64,000 nucleotides of DNA, from positions 248,001 through 312,000 of the forward strand of contig NZ_JAENHP010000005.1 in NCBI RefSeq assembly GCF_016834655.1, given 5' to 3'. A program made the translations under genes and the position numbers. Each line of letters begins with the position of its first letter. Position 1 is the first letter of the stretch. The notes under the pieces are model-generated. The model did not search any database and was not told where the DNA came from. It saw only the letters and a list, made by a program, of their open reading frames with translations. Positions 24,000 to 32,448 of the stretch are shown piece by piece. The stretch is from Paractinoplanes ovalisporus. GTDB taxonomy: Bacteria; Actinomycetota; Actinomycetes; Mycobacteriales; Micromonosporaceae.

Positions 24000-26342
24000 A
24001 TGACAGAGCAGAACACCGCTCTCGGCACCGAGTTCCGCACCGCCGTCATCGACAACGGCTCGTTCGGCACCCGCGAGATCACGTTCTCCACCGGCCGCCT
24101 CGCCAAGCAGGCCGCCGGATCGGTCATCGTCCAGCTGGGCGAGACCGTCGTCCTCTCCGCGACCACGGCCAGCAAGCAGCCGAAGGAGCACTTCGACTTC
24201 TTCCCGCTGACCGTCGACGTCGAGGAGCGGATGTACGCCGCGGGTCGCATCCCCGGCTCGTTCTTCCGGCGCGAGGGCCGTCCCAGCGAGGACGCGATCC
24301 TCACCTGCCGCCTGATCGACCGGCCGCTGCGCCCGTCGTTCACCAAGGGCCTGCGCAACGAGGTCCAGGTCGTCGAGACCGTCCTCGCGCTCGACCCCGC
24401 CCACCCGTACGACGTGGTCGCCATGAACGGCGCCTCGATGTCGACCAAGCTGTCCGGCCTGCCGTTCAGCGGCCCGATCGGCTCGACCCGCGTCGCGCAC
24501 ATCGACGGCCAGTGGGTCGCCTTCCCGACCATCGAGGAGCTCGAGCGGGCCACCTTCGACATGGTCGTCGCGGGCCGCACGCTGGAGGACGGCGACGTCG
24601 CGATCATGATGGTCGAGGCCGAGGCCACCCCGAACGCGGTCAAGCTGATCGCCGCCGGCGCCACCGCCCCGACCGAGGAGGTCGTGGCGAGCGGTCTCGA
24701 GGCCGCCAAGCCCGCCATCCGCGAGCTGTGCCGCGCCCAGAGCGAGCTGGCCGAGGTCGCCTCGAAGCCGGCCGTCGAGTTCCCGGTGTTCCTGGAGTAC
24801 CAGGACGACGTCTACTCGGCCGTCACCGAGGCCGTCCGCGCCGAGACCGCCGAGGCACTGAAGATCGCCGCCAAGCAGGAGCGCGAAGAGGCCCTCGACC
24901 TGGTCAAGGCCAAGGCCCACGACCTGCTCGACGAGCGTTTCGAGGGTCGCGAGAAGGAGATCAGCGCCGCCTTCCGCTCGGTCACCAAGAGCGAGGTGCG
25001 CCAGCGGGTGCTGCGTGAGCAGGTCCGCATCGACGGCCGCGGCCCGCGCGACATCCGCCCGCTGACCGCTCAGATCGGCGTGCTGCCCCGCGTGCACGGT
25101 TCGGCCCTGTTCGAGCGGGGCGAGACCCAGATCCTGGGCGTCAGCACGCTGAACATGCTGCGCATGGAGCAGGCGCTCGACACCCTGGCGCCCGAGAAGT
25201 CCAAGCGCTACATGCACAACTACAACTTCCCGCCGTACTCGACCGGTGAGACCGGCCGGGTGGGTTCGCCGAAGCGCCGCGAGATCGGTCACGGCGCGCT
25301 GGCCGAGCGGGCGCTGGTGCCCGTGCTGCCGTCGCGCGAAGAATTCCCGTACGCGATCCGCCAGGTCTCGGAGGCGCTGGGCTCCAACGGCTCGACGTCG
25401 ATGGGCTCGGTCTGCGCCTCGACCCTGTCGCTGCTGAGCGCCGGTGTGCCGCTGAAGGCGCCCGTCGCCGGCATCGCCATGGGCCTCATCTCGGACGAGG
25501 TCGACGGCAAGACCCAGTACGTCGCGCTGACCGACATCCTGGGCGCGGAGGACGCGTTCGGCGACATGGACTTCAAGGTCGCCGGCACCAGCGAGTTCGT
25601 GACCGCCCTGCAGCTGGACACCAAGCTCGACGGCATCCCGTCCGACGTGCTGGCCGGCGCCCTGCAGCAGGCCCACGACGCCCGCGCGACGATCCTCGGC
25701 GTGATGGAGGCGGCGATCAGCGCCCCGGCCGAGATGTCGGAGTACGCCCCGCGCGTCACCTCGGTGAAGATCCCGGTCGACAAGATCGGCATGGTCATCG
25801 GCCCCAAGGGTCAGACGATCAACGCGATCCAGGACGAGACCGGCGCCGACATCTCGATCGAGGACGACGGCACGATCTACGTCGGCGCCACCAACGGCCC
25901 GTCGGCCGAGGCCGCGGTCGAGCGGATCAACGCGATCGCCAACCCGACGCTGCCCAAGGTCGGCGACAAGTTCCTGGGCACGGTGGTCAAGACGGCCGCG
26001 TTCGGCGCGTTCATCTCGCTGCTGCCCGGCCGCGACGGCCTGCTGCACATCAGCAAGGTCGGCGACGGCAAGCGCGTCGAGAAGGTCGAGGACTTCCTCA
26101 ACGTCGGCGACAAGGTCGAGGTGTCCATCGCGGACATCGACGCCCGCGGCAAGATCTACCTCGACAAGGTCCGCCCCGAGGGCGCGGAGGCCCCGGCCGC
26201 CGCGGAGGGCGGTTCCTCCGAGGGTGGCCGTCCGCCGCGTGAGCCGCGGGGTGACCGTGGCGAGGGTGGTGGCGAGCCCCGCCGTCGCCGGTCCCGCCCG
26301 AGCGGTGACCGCGGTGACCGCGGTGGCGAGCGTCGCGACTAA
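24000..26342 (+). CDS. pnp: Polyribonucleotide nucleotidyltransferase (PNPase)
   Basis: Phosphorolytic 3'-5' exoribonuclease and RNA polymerase; in actinomycetes also involved in (p)ppGpp-related metabolism. 780 residues. Two RNase PH domains are joined by a helical domain (about 240-330), followed by a KH domain (MVIGPKGQTINAIQDETG, near 597) and an S1 domain (about 655-720). The C-terminal tail is rich in Arg, Gly and Asp. ATG 24000 has AAGGAG 11 nt upstream. The long leader with a hairpin suggests autoregulation of mRNA stability. Confidence 0.97.
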   Translation: MTEQNTALGTEFRTAVIDNGSFGTREITFSTGRLAKQAAGSVIVQLGETVVLSATTASKQPKEHFDFFPLTVDVEERMYAAGRIPGSFFRREGRPSEDAILTCRLIDRPLRPSFTKGLRNEVQVVETVLALDPAHPYDVVAMNGASMSTKLSGLPFSGPIGSTRVAHIDGQWVAFPTIEELERATFDMVVAGRTLEDGDVAIMMVEAEATPNAVKLIAAGATAPTEEVVASGLEAAKPAIRELCRAQSELAEVASKPAVEFPVFLEYQDDVYSAVTEAVRAETAEALKIAAKQEREEALDLVKAKAHDLLDERFEGREKEISAAFRSVTKSEVRQRVLREQVRIDGRGPRDIRPLTAQIGVLPRVHGSALFERGETQILGVSTLNMLRMEQALDTLAPEKSKRYMHNYNFPPYSTGETGRVGSPKRREIGHGALAERALVPVLPSREEFPYAIRQVSEALGSNGSTSMGSVCASTLSLLSAGVPLKAPVAGIAMGLISDEVDGKTQYVALTDILGAEDAFGDMDFKVAGTSEFVTALQLDTKLDGIPSDVLAGALQQAHDARATILGVMEAAISAPAEMSEYAPRVTSVKIPVDKIGMVIGPKGQTINAIQDETGADISIEDDGTIYVGATNGPSAEAAVERINAIANPTLPKVGDKFLGTVVKTAAFGAFISLLPGRDGLLHISKVGDGKRVEKVEDFLNVGDKVEVSIADIDARGKIYLDKVRPEGAEAPAAAEGGSSEGGRPPREPRGDRGEGGGEPRRRRSRPSGDRGDRGGERRD

Positions 26343-26348
26343 TCACCA

Positions 26349-27683
26349 GTGACAACGAGTGACCGCGGGTCGGCTGCCAAGCCGGCCCGCGTTTCTACCA
26401 GGACCCTCTCGGACGGCGCCAAGCGCACCGTCCTGCCTTCCGGGCTGCGCATCGTCACCGAGGCCATCCCGACCACCCGCAGCGCCGCCCTCGGTGTGTG
26501 GGTGGGCATCGGCTCGCGCGACGAGACGCCCGGCATGTCCGGCGCGTCGCACTTCCTCGAGCACCTGCTCTTCAAGGGCACGCACAAACGCACCGCGCTG
26601 GAGATCTCGTCCGAGATCGAGGCCGTGGGCGGCGAGACCAACGCCTTCACCACGAAGGAGTACACCTGCTACTACGCGCGGGTGCTCGACGCCGACCTGC
26701 CGCTCGCGGTCGACGTGCTCTGCGACGCGGTGGCCGACTCGATCATCGAACCGGCCGACGTGGAGACCGAGCGTGGCGTGATCCTCGAAGAGATCGCGAT
26801 GCACGAGGACGAGCCCGGTGACGAGGTGCACGACGTCTTCACCGAGGCGATCTTCGGGACGCACCCGTTGGGCCGGCTGATCTCGGGGACCGAGGAATCG
26901 ATCACCCCGATGACCCGGAACCAGATCAACGGGTTCTACCGGCGGCGCTACACCGCCCCGAACATCGTGATCGCGGCCGCGGGCAACCTCGACCACGCCA
27001 CGGTCGTCCGGCTCGTGCGCAAGGCGCTGGCGGGCACGGCGCTCGACTCCGCTCCGGCGGCGCCGGCCGGACCCCGTACGGGATCGAAGCGGGTGCCCAC
27101 CCAGAAGCCGCACACCGTCGTCCGCAACCGCGACACCGAACAGGGCCACCTGGTGCTGGGCGGGGTCGGGATCGGTCGCCGCGACGAGCGCCGGTTCGCC
27201 CTGGGCGTGCTCAACAACCTGCTCGGCGGCGGGATGTCGAGCCGGCTGTTCCAGGAGATCCGCGAGAAGCGGGGCCTGGCCTACTCGGTCTACTCGTACG
27301 CGAGCCAGTACGCCGATGCCGGCCTGTTCGGCGTCTACGCGGGCTGCGCGCCGGGCAAGGTGGAGGAGGTCCTCGACCTCGTCCGCACCGAGCTCGAACG
27401 GGTGGCGGTCAAGGGCGTCAGCGCCGAGGAGATCGCGCGCGGCAAGGGCATGGCCAAGGGTTCGTACGTGCTGGGCCTGGAGGACACCGGCTCGCGGATG
27501 AGCCGGCTGGCCAAGGCCGAGCTGCTGTACGGCGATCTCATGTCGGTCGACGAACTGCTGCGGCGGGTCGACGACGTGACCCCCGACGAGGTGAACGAGA
27601 TCGCGACCGAGCTGCTGGCCCAGCCGATGTCGCTGGCCGTGGTCGGACCCTTCGACGAATCCGCGTTCGGCCCCCACCGCTAA
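26349..27683 (+). CDS. M16 family zinc metalloprotease (PepR-like)
   Basis: 444 residues, processing-peptidase type. The inverted zinc motif is HFLEH (His68, Glu71, His72) with the third ligand Glu in the ETERGVILEEIAMHED region. The C-terminal half carries the R/Y substrate-binding motif (GLAYSVYSYAS). It follows pnp by 6 nt, as in mycobacteria (pepR), so it is likely co-transcribed. GTG 26349 is the only sensible start. Cytoplasmic, substrate unknown. Confidence 0.93.
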   Translation: MTTSDRGSAAKPARVSTRTLSDGAKRTVLPSGLRIVTEAIPTTRSAALGVWVGIGSRDETPGMSGASHFLEHLLFKGTHKRTALEISSEIEAVGGETNAFTTKEYTCYYARVLDADLPLAVDVLCDAVADSIIEPADVETERGVILEEIAMHEDEPGDEVHDVFTEAIFGTHPLGRLISGTEESITPMTRNQINGFYRRRYTAPNIVIAAAGNLDHATVVRLVRKALAGTALDSAPAAPAGPRTGSKRVPTQKPHTVVRNRDTEQGHLVLGGVGIGRRDERRFALGVLNNLLGGGMSSRLFQEIREKRGLAYSVYSYASQYADAGLFGVYAGCAPGKVEEVLDLVRTELERVAVKGVSAEEIARGKGMAKGSYVLGLEDTGSRMSRLAKAELLYGDLMSVDELLRRVDDVTPDEVNEIATELLAQPMSLAVVGPFDESAFGPHR

Positions 27684-27686
27684 CCT
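27681..27686 (+). promoter_or_regulatory. Near-leaderless -10 (TAACCT) of the PAP2 gene
   Basis: TAACCT overlaps the TAA stop of the protease gene and lies 8 nt before the GTG at 27695. The same hexamer precedes rimO. Confidence 0.5.
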
Positions 27687-27694
27687 TGGTGCCC

Positions 27695-28675
27695 GTGACC
27701 ACGCTGGAGACTCCGCCGCCGCCCACCCCCGCCATCACGCCCGATCAGCGGAAACGCCGGATCGTCGGGATGCTGGTGTGGGCGGCGGCCTTCGCGGTCT
27801 TCGTGTGGCTGGTCGGGGTGCCGACCAGCGACCCGATGACCGCCTTCGGCTGGTTGTGGCTGGCCACGATCGCCTGGCGCAACTATCTGCCCTGGCGGGA
27901 GCACCTGCTGTTCCTGCGCGACTGGGGTCCGGTCGTACTGCTGCTGGTCTTCTACAACGTGTCCCGGGGCGCGGCCGACGAACTGTTCAAGCCGCACGTC
28001 TATCCGCTGATCGACGCGGACGTGGCCATGTTCGGATGGCTCACCGACGACAAGATCCCGACGGTCTGGTTGCAGGAGCACCTCTACACCAAGGCGGTTC
28101 CGTGGTGGGAAGTGATCACCACCCTGGTGTACATCTCGCACTTCCTGGCCGTGCCGACGGTGGCCGTGGTGCTGTGGGTGCGCAACCGTGGCTTGTCCTA
28201 CCGGTTCATGCGCCGGTGGATCACGCTCAGCATGGCCGGCCTGATCACCTACTTCCTCTACCCGGCGGCCCCGCCGTGGTGGGCCTCCCAGTACGGCTAT
28301 CTGAGCGATCACGTCGAGAGGTTCTCCTCGCGCGGCCTCGACGTGATCGGCCTGCACGGCGCCGGCAACACCCTGAACGCCCTGCAGGTGCACCAGTCCA
28401 ACCCGGTCGCCGCGATGCCGTCACTGCACACCGCGTACGCGATGATGGCCGTCGCCTTCTTCCTGCCGATGGTGCGCAAGCGGTGGTGGCCGTTGCTGCT
28501 GGCCTACCCCCTGGCGATGACCTTCACCCTGGTCTACACGGGCGAGCACTACATCATCGACGTGCTGGTCGGCTGGCTCTACGTGGCGGGCACGTTCGCC
28601 GTCGTGGCCTTCGCCGAGCGCTGGTGGGCGCGGCGCAAGGCTGCGATAAATTATCCGGGTGACTCAGCAACCTGA
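27695..28675 (+). CDS. PAP2-superfamily membrane phosphatase/phosphotransferase
   Basis: Membrane protein of 326 residues with about six hydrophobic segments. The PAP2 phosphatase motifs are visible: MPSLHTAYAMM (motif C2, catalytic His) and YTGEHYIIDVLVGW (motif C3, His and Asp). It looks like the Aur1/inositolphosphotransferase-type subgroup, so it may act on a lipid phosphate or transfer a polar headgroup on the outer face of the membrane. The GTG at 27695 is supported by the -10 8 nt upstream; in-frame TTG/GTG codons lie at 27686 and 27689. Its end overlaps dapB by 17 nt. Confidence 0.85.
   Translation: MTTLETPPPPTPAITPDQRKRRIVGMLVWAAAFAVFVWLVGVPTSDPMTAFGWLWLATIAWRNYLPWREHLLFLRDWGPVVLLLVFYNVSRGAADELFKPHVYPLIDADVAMFGWLTDDKIPTVWLQEHLYTKAVPWWEVITTLVYISHFLAVPTVAVVLWVRNRGLSYRFMRRWITLSMAGLITYFLYPAAPPWWASQYGYLSDHVERFSSRGLDVIGLHGAGNTLNALQVHQSNPVAAMPSLHTAYAMMAVAFFLPMVRKRWWPLLLAYPLAMTFTLVYTGEHYIIDVLVGWLYVAGTFAVVAFAERWWARRKAAINYPGDSAT
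28647..28652 (+). promoter_or_regulatory. Leaderless -10 (TAAATT) of dapB
   Basis: TAAATT lies inside the end of the PAP2 gene with exactly 6 nt to the dapB GTG. This AT-rich patch stands out in the local GC background. Confidence 0.65.
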
Positions 28676-29417
28676 TTCGATCCGCGTCGGCGTTCTCGGT
28701 GCCCGGGGCCGCATGGGCCTCGAGGTCTGCAAGGCGGTCGACGCCGCCGGCGACATGGAACTCGTCGCGATGATCGATCAGGGCGACGAGCTGTTCAAGG
28801 CGTCCGACGCCGGCGCCCAGGTGTTCGTCGACTTCACCACCCCCGACGTGGTCATGGACAACCTGCACTGGGCGATCGACCAGGGCATCAACATGGTCGT
28901 GGGCACCACCGGCTTCACCGGGGAGCGTCTCGACCAGGTTCGCGGCTGGCTCGACGCCAACCCCGGGGTGGGCGTGCTGATCGCCCCCAACTTCGGGCTC
29001 GGCGCGGTGCTGATGATGCAGTTCGCGACCCGGGCCGCGCGGTATTTCGAGTCGGTCGAGGTCATCGAGCAGCACCACCCGCGCAAGCTGGACGCGCCCA
29101 GCGGCACCTCGACCCACACGGCCAAGCTGATCGCGCAGGCCCGGGCCGAGGCGGGTCTCGGCCCGATGCCCGACGCGACCAAGGAAGAGGTCGACGGGGC
29201 GCGGGGTGCCGACATCGACGGGGTGCGCGTTCATTCCGTACGGGCGTCGGGTCTGGTCGCCCACCAGGAGGTGTTGTTCGGGTCGCTCGGCGAGACGCTG
29301 ACGATCCGCCACGACTCCCTCGACCGGGTGTCTTTCATGCCCGGCGTCCTGCTCGGCGTACGCAAGATCCTCGAGCGTCCCGGTCTAACCGTCGGCTTGG
29401 ACTCGTTCCTCGACTGA
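28659..29417 (+). CDS. dapB: 4-hydroxy-tetrahydrodipicolinate reductase
   Basis: Second dedicated step of lysine/diaminopimelate synthesis, NAD(P)H-dependent. 252 residues. It has the Rossmann motif VGVLGARGRMG, the catalytic His/Lys segment EQHHPRKLDAPSGTS and VGTTGFT. The GTG at 28659 is leaderless. The gene overlaps the PAP2 gene at its 5' end by 17 nt and the convergent glycosidase at its 3' end by 33 nt. dapA, the preceding pathway step, is 11 kb downstream and is also leaderless. Confidence 0.96.
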   Translation: MTQQPDSIRVGVLGARGRMGLEVCKAVDAAGDMELVAMIDQGDELFKASDAGAQVFVDFTTPDVVMDNLHWAIDQGINMVVGTTGFTGERLDQVRGWLDANPGVGVLIAPNFGLGAVLMMQFATRAARYFESVEVIEQHHPRKLDAPSGTSTHTAKLIAQARAEAGLGPMPDATKEEVDGARGADIDGVRVHSVRASGLVAHQEVLFGSLGETLTIRHDSLDRVSFMPGVLLGVRKILERPGLTVGLDSFLD

Positions 29418-31328
29418 CAACCCCTCGGGCAGGCCGGTGAGCTTGCCGCCCTCGAACGACACCGGCCGGCCGGCGATGATCAGGCCGGTGACGGTGGGGG
29501 CGTCGGGGAGCGGGCGGAGGCGGACCACGCCGTTGGGCACGTCGGGGTCGAGGCCCAGCAGCGACTGGACGATCAGCACCGCGGCGGCGGCCGCCCACGC
29601 CTGCGGGTGACACGAGGCCGGGTACGGCATGGGCCGGCTGATCTCGGCGCGCGCGTCCCCCGCGTACAGCTCGGGAAGCCGGAACCCGAACGCCTCGCCC
29701 GCGCTCAACAGGCCGTCGACCAGGCGCCCGGCCTCGGCCGCGAAACCGCCCCGGGCCAGCCCGGCCGCCACGATCGCGGTGTCGTGGGCCCAGACCGAGC
29801 CGCAGTGGTATGACAAAGGCGCGAACCCGCCGTCGTCGGCCGACATCGTGCGCAGGCCGTAGCCGCCTGACATGCCCTCGGAGCCGAGCGCCGCGGCGAC
29901 CCGGGCCTCCTCGTCGCCGGTCAGCATGCCGGTGCCCAGCAGATGGCCGATGTTGCTGGTCAGCGAGTCGACCGGGTGCTTGTCACGGTCGAGCGCGAGC
30001 GCCGGGTAGCGACCGCCGTCGACCCAGAACGCGCCCCGGAACCGGGCCGCGAGGTCGTCGGCATATTGCCGCCAGCGGTCGCCACCGGGACGGCCGAACG
30101 CGTCGAGCAGGGCGGCGCCGTCGAGGGCGGCCCGGAAGGCGTACCCCTGCACCTCGGCCAGCGCGATCGGCGGGTCGGCGAGGCGGCCGTCGTGGAAGCG
30201 GACCGCGTCGTGCGAGTCCTTCCAGCCCTGGTTGGCCAGGCCGCGGCCGGTCGGGTCGAGGTATTCGAGGAAGCCGTCGCCGTCGGGGTCGGCGTGGTCG
30301 GCGAGCCAGCCCAGCGCCGCTTCGAGCGCGGGCAGCAGCGCCTCGACCTCGGCCGGGTCGTGCCCCCAGCGCCAGGCGTCGTGCAGCAGGCTGATCCAGA
30401 GCAGGGTGGCGTCGATCGTGCCGTAGTAGACGGCGGGCAGCCGCCCCTCGACGTCGACGTCCGAGCGCCGCAGCTCGTGCATGATCTTGCCGGGGGCCTC
30501 GCCGGTCGCGGGGTCGACCCTGGTGCCCTGACGGCGGGCCAGCACCCGCAGCGTGCCCAGGGCCAGGTCGGTGCCGAGGGGCAGCATCATGCGGGCGGCC
30601 CACAGGCTGTCCCGGCCGAACAGCGTGAGATACCAGGGGACGCCCGCGCCCAGGAACGTGTCGCCGTCGTCGATCGCGGTGGTGAGGCGCAGGGCGGCCA
30701 GGTCGTCCAGGGACTGGTCGAGCAGGCGGGACAGCCGGCGGTCGGGGCCGGTCACCGTGGGGCGGGAGAAGGAGCCGCGGGGGCCGGGGAACATGACGGC
30801 GTGTGGATCGTCGACCTGCAGTGACCAGCGCAGGACCACCGACTCGCCGGGCGGGATCGTGATCGTGCGGTTGAGGTCGCCTTCCAGGCGTACGGGAAAA
30901 TTGTCTTTCCTGGCCGATATGCTCCCGGATTTGACTGCCTCGATCGGCGCGAGATCGGAGGCGGTCTCGATCGTGAGAGTGGTCGTGACGGGGGCGTCGG
31001 CGGTGGAAAAAATCGTGATCTCCTCCTCGAGGCCACCAGGGCGGACCCGGCGAAGGCGGTCGACCCGGACCGTCGGATCGGGACCCGGATTGCCGAGCCG
31101 GCGGGCGAGCGAAACGAACCGCGTGGCACCCGGCCCGGCCTGCGCGTGCCCGATCGGCTCGGGCTCGTGGCCGTCGAGACGCAGCACGGCCAGCGACAGC
31201 ACCCGCCGGTCGGCGTGGAACACCCCCTGCACCCCGGCGGCCCGGATCTGACCGTCGGGCCCGGAGAGCGCCGAGGTCGGCGCGGCGAGGGTGGGCACCA
31301 GATCGTGCAGAAGAGGCTGGAGAGGCAA
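29385..31328 (-). CDS. Glycogen-debranching-type glycosidase (amylo-alpha-1,6-glucosidase-like)
   Basis: 647-residue cytoplasmic glycosidase. The N-terminal beta-rich domain (SGPDGQIRAAGVQGVFHADRRVLS) is the 'glycogen debranching N-terminal' type. The C-terminal half is an (alpha/alpha)6 barrel of the GH15/GH63-like clan, with LFGRDSLWAARMMLP, NQGWKDSHDAVRF and YHCGSVWAHDTAIV, which contain candidate catalytic acids. It is divergent from the LacI regulator and next to a sugar ABC importer, so it probably processes the imported oligosaccharide, likely an alpha-glucoside. TTG 31328 is chosen because GGGAG lies 7 nt before it. Its 3' end overlaps dapB. Confidence 0.85.
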   Translation of the reverse strand: MPLQPLLHDLVPTLAAPTSALSGPDGQIRAAGVQGVFHADRRVLSLAVLRLDGHEPEPIGHAQAGPGATRFVSLARRLGNPGPDPTVRVDRLRRVRPGGLEEEITIFSTADAPVTTTLTIETASDLAPIEAVKSGSISARKDNFPVRLEGDLNRTITIPPGESVVLRWSLQVDDPHAVMFPGPRGSFSRPTVTGPDRRLSRLLDQSLDDLAALRLTTAIDDGDTFLGAGVPWYLTLFGRDSLWAARMMLPLGTDLALGTLRVLARRQGTRVDPATGEAPGKIMHELRRSDVDVEGRLPAVYYGTIDATLLWISLLHDAWRWGHDPAEVEALLPALEAALGWLADHADPDGDGFLEYLDPTGRGLANQGWKDSHDAVRFHDGRLADPPIALAEVQGYAFRAALDGAALLDAFGRPGGDRWRQYADDLAARFRGAFWVDGGRYPALALDRDKHPVDSLTSNIGHLLGTGMLTGDEEARVAAALGSEGMSGGYGLRTMSADDGGFAPLSYHCGSVWAHDTAIVAAGLARGGFAAEAGRLVDGLLSAGEAFGFRLPELYAGDARAEISRPMPYPASCHPQAWAAAAAVLIVQSLLGLDPDVPNGVVRLRPLPDAPTVTGLIIAGRPVSFEGGKLTGLPEGLSVEERVQADG

Positions 31329-31342
31329 GAGAAACTCCCGGG

Positions 31343-31371
31343 TTGACAGCGTGCCGGGGTGCAGGCAAAGT
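31343..31371 (+). promoter_or_regulatory. Probable promoter of the lacI-sugar ABC operon
   Basis: TTGACA (31343-31348), a 17-bp spacer and CAAAGT (31366-31371). It is one of the few consensus -35/-10 pairs in the window. Both operators lie just downstream. Confidence 0.6.
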
Positions 31372-31388
31372 GCGAAACAACCCCGTAA

Positions 31389-31402
31389 CTTGATCGATCC
31401 AA
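31389..31402. promoter_or_regulatory. LacI-family operator O1
   Basis: CTTGATCGATCCAA is a near-palindrome with a central CG, typical of LacI-family sites. Its centre is 30 bp from the centre of O2. Confidence 0.6.
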
Positions 31403-31418
31403 TCCTGCCCTATCAGAA

Positions 31419-31432
31419 TTTGATCGTTCAAG
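31419..31432. promoter_or_regulatory. LacI-family operator O2
   Basis: TTTGATCGTTCAAG shares the TTGATCG half-site and central CG with O1. It lies 22 bp before the lacI start, between the predicted promoter and the gene. Confidence 0.6.
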
Positions 31433-31453
31433 ACCTAGAGAGGCCTCACTTCG

Positions 31454-32431
31454 GTGGAAAAGGTGACGATCGCGACGGTGGCCCGCCGGGCCGGTGTCTC
31501 GCGCCAGACAGTGTCCAACGTGATCAACACGCCGGATGTGGTGCGCGAGGAGACCCGCGAGCGTGTCCGCGAGGCGATCACCGCGCTCGGCTACCGGGTC
31601 AACCAGGCCGCGCGGCAGATGCGTACCGGCCGGTCCCGGCTCATCGCCGTCCGCATCGAGCCCGCCCGCGACGGCATCAACGGCTCGGTGCTCGACCGCT
31701 TCCTGCACGGCCTCACCGACGCCGCCGGGCTCGCGGGCTATCGCGTGATGCTCTACACCGCCGACGGTGACGACGCCGAGATCGCCACCTACGACGAGCT
31801 GCTTTCCGCGTACGACCTGGACGCCTTCGTCCTGACCAGCACACACCACGGAGATCCCCGTACGTCGTGGCTCGCGGCCCGCGACGTGCCGTTCGTGACC
31901 TTCGGCCGGCCGTGGGGCGCGCCCGACACCCACTCCTGGGTCGACATCGACAACGCGGCCGGCACCGCCGCCGCCACCGAACACCTGCTCGCGGCCGGTC
32001 ACCGCCGGATCGGGTTCCTCGGCTGGCCGGCCGGTTCCGGGGTCGGCGACGCCCGGCGCGAGGGCTGGCACCGGGTCCTGGGCCCGTGGGGCCCGTCGGC
32101 CGCCACGGTGGACGGGGTCGAGCCCGGCGCCGCGGCGGCATCATCCCTTCTCCGGAGCGACGATCCGCCGACCGCTCTCGTCTGCGCCAGCGACTCCCTC
32201 GCCCTCGGCGCCCTCCAGGCCGCCCGCGAGACCGGCCGGGACTGCGCGGTGGTCGGGTTCGACGACACCGCCGTGGCCGGCGCGATCGGGCTGACCAGTG
32301 TCAGCCAGCCGCTCGCCGAGGCCGCCGCCCGCTGCATGGGCCTGCTCGGCGAGCTCCTCGACGGCCGCGCGCCGTCGTTCCCGACGACTGTCCTGCTCCC
32401 TCCGTCCCTGGTCGTCCGCCAGACGGCCTGA
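31454..32431 (+). CDS. LacI-family transcriptional regulator
   Basis: 325 residues. The N-terminal HTH (VTIATVARRAGVSRQTVSNVIN) and hinge are followed by a periplasmic-binding-type sugar-sensing domain (GYRVMLYTADGDD to the C-terminus). It heads an operon with a solute-binding protein and two permeases, and is divergent from a glycosidase gene. Two near-identical palindromes 30 bp apart between the divergent genes are its likely operators, so autoregulation and sugar-responsive control of both transcripts are expected. GTG 31454 has GAGAGG 11 nt upstream. Confidence 0.93.
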   Translation: MEKVTIATVARRAGVSRQTVSNVINTPDVVREETRERVREAITALGYRVNQAARQMRTGRSRLIAVRIEPARDGINGSVLDRFLHGLTDAAGLAGYRVMLYTADGDDAEIATYDELLSAYDLDAFVLTSTHHGDPRTSWLAARDVPFVTFGRPWGAPDTHSWVDIDNAAGTAAATEHLLAAGHRRIGFLGWPAGSGVGDARREGWHRVLGPWGPSAATVDGVEPGAAAASSLLRSDDPPTALVCASDSLALGALQAARETGRDCAVVGFDDTAVAGAIGLTSVSQPLAEAAARCMGLLGELLDGRAPSFPTTVLLPPSLVVRQTA

Positions 32432-32448
32432 CTCCCCTGGAGACACCC

